Origin: Ascidia mentula
Taxonomy: Eukaryota; Chordata; Ascidiacea; Phlebobranchia; Ascidiidae
Reading direction: 5' to 3'
DNA: 64,000 nt
Assembly (NCBI GenBank): GCA_947561715.1
Contig: OX387202.1
Coordinates: 21,031,001 to 21,095,000 of the forward strand
A program made the position numbers and the translations under genes. Of the stretch, positions 1-13,580 are shown one piece after another (position 1 is the stretch's first letter; every line of letters begins with the position of its first letter). The notes below the pieces were generated by a model. That model worked only from the letters and a program-made list of their open reading frames with translations. It was not told the DNA's origin and did no database searches.

Positions 1-3000
1 ATCTTCAAGTGAGTGGCAGCAAATGAACTCGTTTCATGAAAGTAAGTGTATGTAGGCTATATAATGTGAAGCGTACGTCATTGCTTTTGAATTGTGGTGA
101 TGTAAATAGCCTTCAACCAGTGAGTACTTGTTTATCAACAGTCAAGAAAAGTCGATGTGCTAAATAAAATATGTTTGAACTTTTACACTTGTCTGCCTTT
201 AGACCAAAGTTTTGGAAATGTGCAAGTTGTTAGAAGTGACACTGGAACCGAATACTGGGGGAAACAAGCGGAGTAAGTTATGAAGTTTATTTTGTTCAAA
301 GAGATATTGTACTAGCTGATACAGGTAGGTCGCAATGCCTGGGCTGTGGAGCTTGTATACCTGGTGATCTCGATACGATAGCTGTGTCAATCTGACCTGC
401 ACAGTAGAGCAATCCTGCTAACCATGTGAATATATGAAATATTGCAAGATATATGAATTATATTTTGTAGTGGTCCACAATGGATGGCGCCTCAACAAAC
501 AAGGGAAGTTCATCAGCAATGGAATGAACGTCGCCCAAAGATCCAGGTAAACCTGATTTGTCATCAAATCAGTCTGATAAAATGTATTTGCTCTTTAATT
601 GTTTTGATTCAGATTTTGCAACAGATTCTCTTGCTGTCTTTTCTGCTTTTTTGCTAAAATACATTTGGCATGATGGCATATTATACATGAAGCTGCTTTT
701 TTATCATAAACATGTAAAACATTGTTGATTGCTTTTAACATTAGGATCGACAAGCAGAACAGTGGCAGCAACCGGTTGGTTTTCCACAGCAACATCAGCC
801 AACATTTAGTTGCGCTGACAACAGCCAGTGGGAGGGGAACCCTGCATTGCAACAAATGTCTGCAGCGCAAGCACATGGATCCAACGACATCCAAGCCATT
901 GTAAGCAACCTCATCAGGCAAAACAATATGAGCAAAGCGAATGAACCATCACAACTTCCACCATGGGTAGATACTTCAAAACCCCCACCACCTTTACAAG
1001 GACAGATGCCACAGTTTGAATACCAGAATGAACCTTATGCAAATCAATTGGATTTACAAGGTAGAGAACCCATTTTGCAAAGTATGACATTTCAACGTTC
1101 TGCAAATGACGCAATGTACCCAACCCAAGCATCACCTGTGCAGTTTGGACAGCGAACAGCTACTCCAGACACACAATCTCACTATCCACCAGAATTTTCC
1201 TACCGTCAACACCAACCAATGCCTGAAATGATGCAGCCAGGCCAAAGTCTTTATTATCAACCTCAGATGGTTGACCCCAGGGGAAGCCCAGGCGTTCTTC
1301 CTCCACAAGCGTATGATCCAGGCCCTGCATATCAACAGCAGGTATTTCAGGGGACACCTTTTCCACAAACCAGTCAAGCTATCGATACTGGGGGTTACAA
1401 TGCCAACATTGACCACTCAGAAAGACAGCAACCGCCAACACAACAATACGAACAACAAACCTTTGAGGCACAGACTGTTCAGCAACAGATTATACTCAAC
1501 ACTGATAGACATTTAAGCGGTGATGCTGGTGCACAAAATTTAAACCATCAAAACCAACCAACACAAATGGTATTGAAAACAGTTGATTCGAAACCAAGTG
1601 TAAGATTAGATAATGACAAAAACAAAGCAATGGCCGATAAAAAACCCTTAAACAGAAAATCTTCAAATGAAAAGTATCCAAACTCCATGGTGAGGTTGAC
1701 GGTGGAACCAGGCCATGGAAAGGAGGAAAGAAGCCATGAAAGACCAAACAGTGAAGTGTTTGAGGATGAGTCAGACGATCGATGGAGGACCCACAACTTC
1801 AAAGTTCATGTCAACCACAAAAAGGTGATCGAACTATCATGAGTGTCCTTAAACTTAGCCTCAGAACAGCATTTGTTTCAATGCATGCATGATTTAGTTG
1901 TCGAAATTGTTCTTAAAGTAGAATTGTTGAGAAACAAGTCATAGTAAAACCAAAAAAACTTGTTTGTGTGAATATTTGTGAATGTTCATTAATGGTTTTG
2001 ATGTGGGATAAACTTTAATGTAACATTATATAATTGCTGGTCACCAGAACACTCGAAGAACTTCCAGCGCGGCAGATGATGACCCCGATTGGAGGAGGAG
2101 GGATAGTGAGGAAAGTCAACAAAGTCGGAAAAATGTAAACATCCTGTTGTGCTTTCTGATATGAATGTGACTTGTAATTTGTCATATTATGTTCAGCATT
2201 CAGACAGTGATCGTCGTCACTCTTCATCAGATTCAGACAAACGAAACCAAAAGCAGGTGAATAAGTTTGAATTAAAAAGTGTCAGAAGAACCTCCGATAT
2301 CAGAAACGAATTTGTGAATTAAAAGTTGATCCAGTTGCATTGCAAACAGTGCTTATTTGTCTTATTACATTGCCTTGTTGTATTTTGGCATGTTTATTGC
2401 TTTTGTAAAGGCCAACCTGCCATCTGTCAATGCAATATGCCTTTGACCTTCCATAATTAGGTGTCAGAATAGAGAATTGCATTAACAGACAGGCATGTCT
2501 ATCCACAACTGTATGATTCATTTTCAATACTTTGGAACCCTTCTGGTCCTGCTAAGGATTTACATGAGAAAAAAACCTTCATTTTTAGAATGCAACAACA
2601 CAAGGGAGAAACAACAACGACACCAGGCAGAGAAAGGACCAATTTCATCGCAAGAGAGTAAAAACAATTTGTTGATTTTTCTTGTTATTATTTGTTGGAC
2701 TATAATTCGCAAACAGTTTTGGAAAATATTGTGTTTTCCAACCACAGGTCAGAAATTTAACAAATATGTCTGCTCTGTGATTTCTATTGTCATAAGTATA
2801 TTGGGAAGATGCAAATACATTACGATGTGGGTCACAAACTATTTATTCCAACCTTCAGTCAGATACTGACAACAGCGATGTTGAAACCCACAGAAGAGTC
2901 ACAGCTAGAGGGAAGAACACAGTCCACTCATGGCTTGAGAATGGTGTGGTAAGTGTCAGGGCTGCTCTTGGTGTGTGCTTGATATATAATGACAACATGT

Positions 3001-4436
3001 ATATTTAGAATGTTGGGAACGGGGAACAAGATTTGAGGCGATTGAGGATCTCTGATTCGGAAGCAGATTTGACAAAGTTTATCGAAGCGACTCAATCTTT
3101 TGCCACCAACGAAGCAAAGATGAGGGAAGTTGCCGGTGGGTTCTTGAATTACTCGTCTCCAACTACTGGACCATTTGTAACTGGGCTGTAAAGAAAAAGA
3201 CAAAAATCTTAATCCTAATGTAGGAAACTGTTAGAAATTGAAAACAGGTCACACACTTAATCAAGTCACCAATAAATGTGGTTGCCAAGCACGGCAAGAT
3301 TGGGCAAAAACGTTCGGTTTCTGTCGCGCCTCAAAAGGCTGGCGTGATACTACGCTAAATATGATTACTTGCATGGGTGTTTAAGGCAGTTGCTATTGAC
3401 AACAAATGCACATGACACCAGACAGTAAAGCTGGACATAACTGATTTTATCTTTGAGATTATTTACTCCAAATATTTGGCATCTGATCAATTGAACACTT
3501 GTACCGCTGCCTGGTGCAAGATTCTTACAGCAATGCTGATTCCGTTTGTTTTATTCCAATTGTGTTGCAGAAATCCTTTGCAATAAAGCATTGAAAAACC
3601 CCAAGTTTTCTCGGAATGCGTCGGTTTTGTGCGACCGGATGTCGTGGATGATGGTGCAAGGCACGAAGTTTCGATCGGTTGTCTTAAATGTAATGCAGGT
3701 GTGTGACTGTGTAGCAAGGTTTGCGACAAAAATACGTTTCCTGCTTACGTTGATTTAAATGGAGATTGGAGATAAAAATATTTTGTTTGTTTTCGGATTT
3801 TACTCAAGCTCACGTTTTATTTTGGATAGGGCCACTACAAGAACCGTGGTCACCTTTTCTCCGCAACATTCCGTTCCGATCGAAGGTGGTTTGGTTTTGC
3901 AACATTTATGGTGGAAATATTTCTTAACGTTCGAACGGCAAAGGGAGATCGTCTGATAGTTTTAAACGAGCCAGTGTTCCAATGTCTTCTACAGGTTTAC
4001 GTTTACGAATGATGTTTGAGTTTGTCATAATAAAGCAAGATATTTTACTGCATTAATCTGTTAAACACCCTTAGACATACCAACAACGTTCCTACAAAGT
4101 TTCAAGAGTTGATTAAATTTACAAATTTGCATTACGCTAACATTTAAAATTTTTCAGGTGTTAAAAAGTGACCACGTTACGCAAGAGCATGTGAATTGCT
4201 TCGGAAATCTGGTGAGGATTTCAACATTGTCTGTTTTCTATGTAAATTGTAAGATTTTTGTGTGCTAGTTTGCGAGAGTGGGCCCAGCCCTGGAAAAGGA
4301 AAACCAGTCACGCATGAATGAACTGTTAGCTGAGGTGCGAGACAGATGTGTCATCTCTAAAACAAGTCACACCAGACAAATTCTGCTCAGGTGTGTGGAG
4401 CTTTACGCCACCAAGTGGCAAAAGAATGACAAATGA
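1..4436 (+). CDS. CTIF: CTIF-like MIF4G translation initiation factor, 5' end outside window
   Basis: A multi-exon gene read through about 12 exons: 1-8 (an exon end before gtgagt), 203-272, 471-546, 745-1824, 2048-2134, 2197-2256, 2589-2657, 2859-2948, 3009-3135, 3571-3698, 3830-3994, 4158-4211 and 4269-4436 (TGA). Phases agree at every join. The N-terminal part is disordered, very rich in Gln and Pro (745-1824), followed by short Ser/Asp/Arg-rich exons. The last five exons form one MIF4G domain, with helices such as EVAEILCNKAL, FATFMVEIFLNVR and MNELLAEVRDRC. A long disordered N-terminus with one C-terminal MIF4G repeat is the layout of CTIF. That protein binds CBP80 of the nuclear cap-binding complex and recruits ribosomes in the pioneer round of translation and in NMD. 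The smaller paralogue MIF4GD/SLIP1 lacks the long N-terminus and is the main alternative. The start codon lies upstream of the window. Confidence 0.72.
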
Positions 4437-5834
4437 AATAATCTTGTTGGGGATTAATGAAAAGCTTCGCCAGTTATATTTTTCTTTTTAAATCTTTGTG
4501 CGATTAAATTGCTACATTTTTACCCATCGTATCTGCTGTTATGCAATAATACTGTTCAATTTATCAGTTGCCTGTAATAAAGTTTTGGTTTTTTGGTTTC
4601 AAATGATTGCGATTTGCTTGCACGCCTCTTTCCGTTTTGTCGAATATCATCATGTCTTGCGGTTTTGTACTGGGTGTATCGAATAAAGTTTCAGGTTGGC
4701 CGCAGATATTCGCTTGTAAAGTTGTACACCAGATAGACAGCTTCCGGGATTCCCACTTTGCTTCCCTGACCTGAAAGTTACCAATGGACGTCGCAGGCAT
4801 TCTCATGCTTACGCAAGATCCAGTGTACATTGTTTCATATCTGGAATAATGAAAGTTTGAAAAGTAAAGCCAAGGCTTATATGCTACCTAATGTTGCACC
4901 TAATTAAATTACGATTGCGCAGTCCAGGACTTGCCTAAAAGTACTCTAGCACTGTTAAACAAAATGTTACCCCGAGAGGCAATAAGCCTGCATACGTTTT
5001 TTAGTGCAATGGTAAATATTTTCAAAATATCTCGCAGATAAGGTTAAAAATTCCAACTGACTACACACAGTCCGCAGGCGCAGTTGTGCCGGGCCCCATT
5101 AAAACAATCAACGTGAACGAAAAAAGGTGTGTCGTGGGCGTCGTTTTCACGTTAATCATTCAAAAAAGGGAAGTTACTACGTTTTTATTTGCACACTGTT
5201 TCGATCAAAACAAGAAGAATACGAAAACTTTAGATCATGTTTGGGGCAGAAAGAAAGCTTTGAGTTTGCATCAATATTTTTTGTTTTTGTAAAACAATTG
5301 TATTGTTTCAAAATCAATTGGTTTGAAGACAAATACAGATGTTAGTTTTTAATCTAATACAATACGTCACCAGTACGAGTGAGTGTCGAGGTGGCAAAAC
5401 GTGATGCAACGCTAGATCACGACCTGGGAGTATTTATGAAAAAAAAATATATACAGGCGGCATTTTCATCAAGTCGTGCCTGCAGTTGATCCACGTTTGA
5501 AGTAAGATGATGAGTCTTGCTGTCTGTATGCGCTTCTGGGTTCTCCTAAACTTGGTCGCGAAAAAGGCTTTTTTTGCGTTTTGTGCCCGTACACTATGAA
5601 TTTTGAACGAAATAGCGTTTGGTGATTTCCACTGGTTCGATGCAACTCTTCTGTTGCTCTGACACCGTGCTTTGTATTTGCTGCGAGTTATGTGCTTTAC
5701 TAATGTTTGTTTAAAGTGTTTTATTTTCTTGTAAAAATATGAAAATAAAAAAATAATTGAACTTTTTTGTATAGGAGAGCTACAGCTGGTCTTTTAGTCT
5801 TTGCTTTTTAAAAAACAATCAAAACAGCCAAAAA
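4437..5834. other. Intergenic region between CTIF-like and SLC7 genes
   Basis: No convincing exon was found on either strand. The short open frames here (for example near 5086-5345) have no splice context and no recognisable composition. The region just before 5835 presumably holds the promoter and 5' UTR of the SLC7 gene, but I see no distinctive motif. Confidence 0.5.
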
Positions 5835-8800
5835 ATGACAGAAATGGAGGACAGAAAACGTATTGTGGATGGCCAGAACAAGAATAAAGACAATGTTGTA
5901 AGTATTAAAATATGTTTTATTTACAAAATAGACAAGTCAAAGAGTTTTTTTTTGTTTATGTTAATATTTTGTTTAAAGGGCGTGGAGCAAAGCACAGACA
6001 GTTTCAAGCTCAAACGAACTATCACTGTAATGAATGGAGTGGGAATCATTGTTGGTGCGAATATTATTTACTTAAATAGTTTACAGAATAATTATTCCTA
6101 TAAAAGTAAATTTTGTTTCGTTTCCTGCTGAAATTACTAATTTTTACCCACAATGTGATTATTTCAGGAAACATCATTGGTTCTGGCATCTTTGTATCTC
6201 CGAAAGGTGTTTTAGCAAATACAGGATCAGCGGGTGTTGCTCTGATAGTGTGGGCTATATGTGGCGTTGTCTCCATGATTGGTGCATTATGCTACGCTGA
6301 GCTTGGTACCACCATACTTGAATCTGGCGGTGATTACGCTTACATCCTAAAGATGTTTGGGTCATTGCTAGCTTTCCTCAGGTCAGTTTTCAATCTTGAC
6401 TGCCCACGTGTTTCAATAAAGTTGGCAAACATATTTAAGATCTGAGTAAATACAGACATCAGCAGTTAAGTGCTTCTAACTCAACACCCAATGTTTGTTA
6501 AGTCAATAGTCACTCTCAAATCTTTCATTAAATTCATTGTTCTAAATTACTTTAAGAAATACAATTCTTTATGTTATATTTAATATTTTGTGTTAATTGT
6601 ATGCTCTAGTAAAACAGTTCGTCGATGACAGAAAACCAATTCTACATAAATTTAACATACTTTCAGTGTTGTCTGAAGCTTGTGAATTTTGTATTTGGCT
6701 TTAGCAAGATAATTAAAATTTGTATTATTAGTACAATTTGCTCTGATCAGTTCCCCCAGATACTAATTTTGGTGTATTTTTTGTGTGATAATTTTTATTC
6801 TGGTAATTATTTGTTGGTAAAAGTTGTTAACTTGGAAATAGCCAGTAGCTTTAACACAATCTGACGTTAACAGTCAAAGTTTAACAAAAAGAGTTGTTGT
6901 TTTTAGGCTGTGGATTGCGGTTCTAATTATTTACCCAACCAACCAAGCAGTCATCGCTCTAACCTTCGCTAACTACATAACTTTCCCCTTCTTTGAAACT
7001 TGTGAGTCACCTGATGCAGCTGTGAGGATACTTGCTGCTATTTGTCTTTGTAAGTTGAAAATCTCCCCTTACATAATGTGCAACAAGTTGCCATAAATTT
7101 CAAAAAAGTGTTTTTCATAATTTGCATTGGAATTATTTATTTATGTTTGCAAGCAAATTAATCAGTTAATGTAACAAGCAAGTTTTATTTTATGCAATTT
7201 GAGATGTTGTCTCTTAGGGTTGCTTCATTCAAACAGGAAACTAGTGTTCTAGTTGGGAGAACAATTACCCTCCGGGCAGATTTTCAAATATTTATCATCG
7301 CGTATAAAAGAATCCCTTGTCATCAGCACAAAAATGAAAAAAAATTAGCTTGTCCATCATTGCCTATGTTTGAACTCCAATTTGCTGAATCACTTAATGG
7401 CTTTTTCTGTGATTGTGCTGAGTCATTTGATGCCTGACACCATTTCAATAGGCAGATGAAACCCAATCCAAAGATTTGGTCATTCCCCCCACAAAGGATG
7501 GAATGTTTGAACAATCTCCAGCAAACATATCTTAGTTACCTGAAAGAACTTTATCGACCATATTCACTATTGTTTTACATTATTTGAAAAAAGGAGATGA
7601 TTTTGGGCAGGAAATTAGCATTCACCTTTGTTGCTAAAATTTCCAATTGTCAAAATGCATACAAAATTATTTTGGTTAATCATAACAATGGTATTTCTGG
7701 CAATAGTTGCAATAACAATGTTTGGTTGCATTGACTAATCCCCAAGCTTTAATAATGGAATTTTATAACCAGGAAATCCCTCCTAAATTCTTTGGATATC
7801 CTATCAGGGCTAGTTAAGGGATTATGTGTGCATGAGGTTTGTGTTGTGTCTGGGTTTTGTCACAAGCCTGACATTTCAGACACCAAACCAATGACATTTT
7901 GATGGCATGGCACCAAATGCTTGTCACTGAATCTTAGTAACCCAATCTTGATTTTGCACATTGCGAAAAATGGCAACGGTCATACAAACCCTGACAAATT
8001 ATCATGTCTTTGTTGTTTTAGTGATACTGACTTGGGTGAATTGCCGCAGTGTTAGAATGGCAACCACGGTACAAGATCTTTTCACAGGGGCAAAACTTCT
8101 TGCTCTTTTTGTCATTATTATTGCTGGCTTCATCCAAATATTTAAAGGTTGGTGATTTCTAGTTTCATCTGTTTTCCCTTTAAAGAATATACAATAAGTT
8201 AAAATAAATTTTCACTGGGTTTTAATATGTATAAATATGTGTATTATAATTTTGTATTTTGCCATTTCAAAACAAATAAAAAATTGAATTTTAAGTTAAA
8301 TTTTCCTATCTTTTACTGCTTATACATCTTCATGTCAGTGCTGGTAATGGTTTTGCCTCAAGCTATTAAACATAACTCGTCGTTTCTATAAATATCCCAC
8401 CGGCCTGCCAATGTTGAACAACCAGTTCTTAGCTGACATTAGAATGAAGAATTACGTTAATGTTTAAAAACAAGAAATGAGTTTAAGAAGTTGACACTTG
8501 CTTGGTGTTGTTTGGAGTGAAATCAAACAGGTTGTGTTCTTAATACTTACCACAATTTTTATGAATCCTATGTGTTTTTTTCTTCCAGGCGAAGCCCCTA
8601 GCTTGTTTCCATCGAAGTCCATGATCCCAGTAGGTGAATACCCTAGTGCTGATAAAGTTGCACTTGCTGCTTATCAAGGTTTCTTCGCATATGCTGGATG
8701 GTAAGAAATATTCATAATTGTATCCGTTACATGTTTATTGAAATATAAAGAGGTCAACACCATTTCAACTAAGCAACAAAATGTTTTTGTCATTTTGTGC

Positions 8801-11800
8801 CATTTTAATACACAGACATTGATGAATTTTTTTACTATTTGCAAGTGAGGAAACCAGAATATTTTCCTTTAGGATTTTTCACCTGTAATCATAAGCGTAG
8901 CCGGGGAGGATCAATGGATCCAAAAATTTCCATTAAAATTTGTGTCAAAACTAGAAACTTTCTTTGATGTTAAACTAAAAACCATGCCGTGTTTGAACTA
9001 GCCATTATTTCCAAACACGGAGCATTGTTACAAAACATGTTATATTGTTACGAAACGGGTGTAATTTTTCGTTTTTTATTTTCTGTGGTCGCATACATTG
9101 TTGCAATGACAAGCGGATTTCCTGTGTGTAAAGTCGATTAGTTTAGTTGTTTAACACGTTGCAAATATCACGCATGTAAACTGTTGGCGCACGCGAATGT
9201 ACAAGGAGGAACAGAGGGCCATGGCATACTCTTTATTTCTAATTTTAATTTAACACCTTACTTAATTTAACACCTAAGTAAAAACATCGGCGTAATTACT
9301 ACCGCAAACATGCATCGGAATGTTTAAAACGTTATACAACCACAGCACCTAACCATGATTTTCAACGGAAAATCTGGAATTCCCAGAAAATGATTGACCC
9401 TGGGAAGGCCTATGTCTGTGATTAATTTGTGTCATACAGGATTTGTCAGTCTGACAATAGTTTATCCTTTTAGCATTTAATTGAAGTCTCAAAAACTCTC
9501 AAAATTCTCATGAAAGTCGCATGAAATTAAAAGTTTTTACTGAAGTCATTGCTTTGGCAGATATTAAAATTTCATAAAATCACTTTGATGTAATTTTGAA
9601 TCAAGATTGTATTTGTAGCTGTCAATCAACCACAAAGTGGACAATTTCAATGTGATCAAAGTTTAAAATTTCTGACCTGTCTCTTTATCAAATGTCAGCC
9701 ATTAAATTGTCTCTGATCAAACTTCAAAGTTTGTGGTGCAAAGTATCTCCATTGAACATGATGTCATTAACACAGAACACCTGTTAAGTTTTTTAAAAAT
9801 ACTTTTGTTCAGGAACTACCTTAATTTCGTGACAGAAGAAATGATTAACCCATACAGGTAAGCTGGTGTTTGTGCGTCGTAAATAAATTTCAACATTAAG
9901 TTTGTACAAATAACTTTTACTGTTTAAAAAATAAACTGCAAAAGTTTTCTTTTACAGTTTTAAAAAATAATATCTGTTCCATTCACAAAATTTGAGAACA
10001 GATTGTCACATAATGCACTGCTTGTTCCTCCATCCAGTAAAATTAACAATGAATGTTTTGGCAGAAACTTGCCCCGAGCAATTCTTATATCAATGCCCCT
10101 CGTCACCGTTGTCTACTTGCTAGCAAACATCGCTTATTTTGCTGCCATGTCGCCACAGGAATTACTTGCTTCAAACGCAGTCGCTGTGGTAAGTACATTC
10201 ATTTCCGCAAATTGTGTGGTATTGACTCCTTGACTGATTGTCAAACCACTCTGGTTATTAAATTTTATTTCTGGTTAATAAGGAGTAATCCAAATTCCAG
10301 CTAATTTGTCCAACACTAAATAGCTTCAACATTTTTTATATTACTGCTAATGTTGACAACAAACTGCTCTATGTGATGTCAGATTCCAGGTGTAGCTGCA
10401 CAAAAAGTTCATCTATGATTCCTTAACATTTTGATCTTTGTTTATTTTGTAATCGTGGTTATTTCACGATCTCCAGTCAATTGACACAAACTTCAGCAAA
10501 TGCTCTTAAAACTGACTGAAATATAACCATAATATCGTAAATACTTTATTTTTCAGACTCTCGGTAACAGATTGCTTGGGGTGATGGCTTGGTTTATGCC
10601 AATCTCCGTTGCCATGTCAACGTTTGGGGGGGTTAATGGGTCCCTCCTTGTGTCTTCCAGGTTTGTTTGTCTTTATTAAACATTTTTCACAAAAATTCGA
10701 TTTTTGTAATTTTTTAAATTAAATCTTTCAGCAATTGAGGATTTTTTTGATTTTTTCACATTTAAATAAAAAAATGTTACAGCTGATTCATGGTTGGTTT
10801 GATGCAGTATGACAAACACAAATTCCACTTATTCACATTTAAAAAACTGCAGCATGTTACAAACCCCACCTAGTCAGTGTTGAGTGGTTCGAGTGCTCTT
10901 GTCTGCTCTCCCAAAACAAACAGCCGTAGAATCTGACACGGATGTGCCGTTAATTCATTTTTTAACCATTTTTTTAATTCTTGACGTTAAAATTTTTTGA
11001 ATGTTGCGTTTTCCTATATTGCAACATTATATTTTATTTGTGTTGAAACCAATTACATGTATCGTATACATCAAGTAGAATTATTTACTTGTTGTTTGCA
11101 GAATATTCTTTGTTGGAGCCCGTCACGGCCACATGCCAGAATCCCTCGCCCTGATCAACATGAAGAATTTCACTCCCGTTCCAGCACTGCTTTTCACTGT
11201 GAGATTTTTTGTTACCATGAAGATATGTAAATTTCTGTTTTAAATTATACTAGTGTTAAAACAATTTTTGTTTATATTTTTTTGTGTTTTTGCCACAAAA
11301 CAGCTGGATTCAAATTAGTTAATGTTACAAACTTGACAAAAATGTAAAAAAACAAAAAAAATTTTCCATGTTATTCACAGTGTGCACTTAGTCTTGTTAT
11401 GTTGGTGACGAGTGACATGTACGCTCTCATCAACTATGTCGGGTTTGCAAACTGGGTTTGGTACGGAGTAGCGATAGCTGGACAAGTTTACTGGAGATTC
11501 AAGTTCCCAGATCTTAAACGTCCAATTAAGGTTTGATTAATCGCAAGAAACAAATATATTTTGTGAATAAGTTTTAAGATTTTTATGTATTATTGAGAGA
11601 TTGATATGAATTACAAAGCATACAGAACAATATGATTTTTGGTTGGTTCATTTCCCTGAAAGTGATAGTTTTGTAAAATGTTGAAACACTTTCAGCTCAA
11701 CATCTGCCTCCCAATCTTCTTCTGCATTGTTTGCGCTTTCATTCTCATCCTTTCGTTTGTGTCTGCTCCGATTGAGACGCTCACTGGGACAGGCATCACG

Positions 11801-12167
11801 TTGACAGGAATCCCTGTTTATTTACTATTTGTCCACTGGGAGAAGCACCACCCAAGGTGGCTGGTGAAATTGAAAAGTAAGTACCGGGATTGTTTGGACA
11901 TCTAATATTTGACCTCTACTTGTGAGGGGGTAACATTGGCTGTGAGTAGCTTTTACATGAAAAGTCACAGCATAGCTTCTGATCGACCTGTCTATAACTA
12001 CTGTATCATTTTTAAAGTGTTGTAATATATTTTGTGAATTTCAAAGATCTGACTAAAAATTAGTTTGAAAAAAGAAAATTTATGAAAATTCCTTTTTTTC
12101 AGCTGGATTCACTGTGCTTTTACAAAATATATGTTATGCGATACCTCAAGACCACAACGTTGAATAG
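5835..12167 (+). CDS. SLC7A5/8-like: SLC7 light-chain amino-acid transporter (LAT type, SLC7A5/SLC7A8-like)
   Basis: Thirteen exons join in phase to about 500 codons: 5835-5897, 5979-6054, 6168-6381, 6907-7049, 8022-8147, 8589-8700, 9813-9857, 10065-10188, 10557-10660, 11102-11198, 11381-11530, 11696-11876 and 12103-12167 (TAG). Length matches the family. TM1 carries the substrate-loop motif [10 protein letters not shown]. Further family signatures are CYAELGTTI, the loop after TM5 ([14 protein letters not shown]) and [13 protein letters not shown] before TM9. The cysteine in FETC, between TM3 and TM4, aligns with the LAT cysteine that forms the disulfide with the SLC3A2 heavy chain. The C-terminus resembles the VPQE tail of LAT1 (AIPQD here). 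Known role of the family: sodium-independent exchange of large neutral amino acids at the plasma membrane. A y+LAT (SLC7A6/7) assignment is the alternative. Substrate cannot be read from sequence alone. Confidence 0.88.
8890..9414. mobile_element. Possible degenerate hAT-like MITE in SLC7 intron 6
   Basis: The left end reads CATAAGCGTAGCCGGGGAGG. The right end, reverse-complemented, reads CATAGGCCTTCCCAGGG, so the termini are loosely inverted. Flanking octamers cctgtaat and tctgtgat match at 6 of 8 positions, as expected of an old hAT-type 8-bp duplication. The body has no coding potential. Termini and duplication are both imperfect, so this is a weak call. Confidence 0.33.
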
Positions 12168-13572
12168 AATGTATCCAATTTATATGTTTCTCTTTTGCTT
12201 TAATATCTTCTGGTTTGCGACAAGCTTTGCTTGGACAATACATAAAAGTTTGCCACAAACCAACAGTTTTTTGCGTTGGTATATCTGTAAGCATGTGGGA
12301 GTTGCTTCTCAACTTTGATTAAAAATTCCTCCTACTTCCGTGCTTTGTTTATTTACTCGTTTTGTTTTTTTGCTCTTTCACACTGGTTGATGGTTTGTTA
12401 AAGGAAACCCAAAGTATAATTTTAGTTTGTACGGTACCCACGAACACAATTCCTTCTTTAAACAAATTCCCTATTATTCTACTTGCTGTGACAACTGTGT
12501 CAGTACTTCACCAAATTTGTTTGAATATTTGTACTTAATCATTTTTTGTGCCAAACTAGTTGCACAATTTGCACTGACGTCGAAAGGAATTCAAAATATC
12601 ATTTCAGTTATTTCAAAAAATTCAAATATTCTTGTTCTTCGAATGTTTTTTTTGCAACAACAGGTTCTAAATTGGTGCAAACTGTTTTCTGAAGTTGTTT
12701 TAACCTTAAAAGTGACCTTGGCTAATGAAAACGTTGTGTTTTAGCCACACTTCTAACAAAGGTTGGCTGAAATTCACCCCCACTTGTAGATATTCTATAG
12801 TATTTGCTACCTTTCTGAATATTATCACACAAAAACTTTAGTTACCTTTAACAATTATGCAACTGTTACAAACACGAATACACAACTTGCAATGTGTCTC
12901 ATAACAATAACACATTTTACCAAGTAAGCCAGAACATGACTGTTTTTGTGTAAATATATCATTGTACTGTTTATGTGTGTATTTATTTTTTTAAACCAGT
13001 TGCTGTTTTCTGTGCAACTTTATTGCATGATTGTAAATATTTCCCAACCATTAGTGCAACTCCAAGGATGCCCCCTTGTCAAATATTCGTGTAATGCGAA
13101 TGCAAAAAGACTGCATTATTTCTACAACTTTCATTCATTTTGTGCAAATTTTATTTAACATTGGTTGAGTTTTTTCTCCACCTCAGTCTCAATTTTTAAT
13201 CTTAGACATAAAAATCTTATTGAAACGTATTTTCCAATTCAACATTTTTACAGATGTTTTGTAGTTAAATTCCTTTGACCCCTTGCACACTTTGTTAGAT
13301 GCGGTGTTTTTTTAGGCTGTATGTTGTGTGTATTTAAAAGCATGATGCATGAAAAAAAATCTGCTTTTGCTGATCACAAATAAATAGAATAAAAAACACT
13401 CCTGGATAGTTACGTTGACATGTTCTGACAAACAAGTTTTTTCCCTAAAATGGAAGTTATTTTCTAAATGATCGGCAACGAATTATTGTGATAATAAAAT
13501 CTGGAGATACAGAAATTAAAAGTTACAGGCACACCACTGGTTTGGCGTCTGTCGTATAAACTTCTCAATGTA
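12168..13572. other. Intergenic AT-rich region downstream of the SLC7 gene
   Basis: Probably the 3' UTR of the SLC7 gene followed by spacer. Open frames are T-rich, hydrophobic by composition only, and lack splice signals. No RNA gene or repeat recognised. Confidence 0.5.
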
Positions 13573-13580
13573 CTTTAGTT

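Noticed and set aside
5086-5345. Two overlapping plus-strand frames upstream of SLC7
   Set aside because: Low-complexity composition, overlapping frames and no splice signals.
12082-12744. Hydrophobic open frames after the SLC7 stop
   Set aside because: Rich in Phe, Ile and Cys because the DNA is T-rich; they overlap the last SLC7 exon and 3' UTR.
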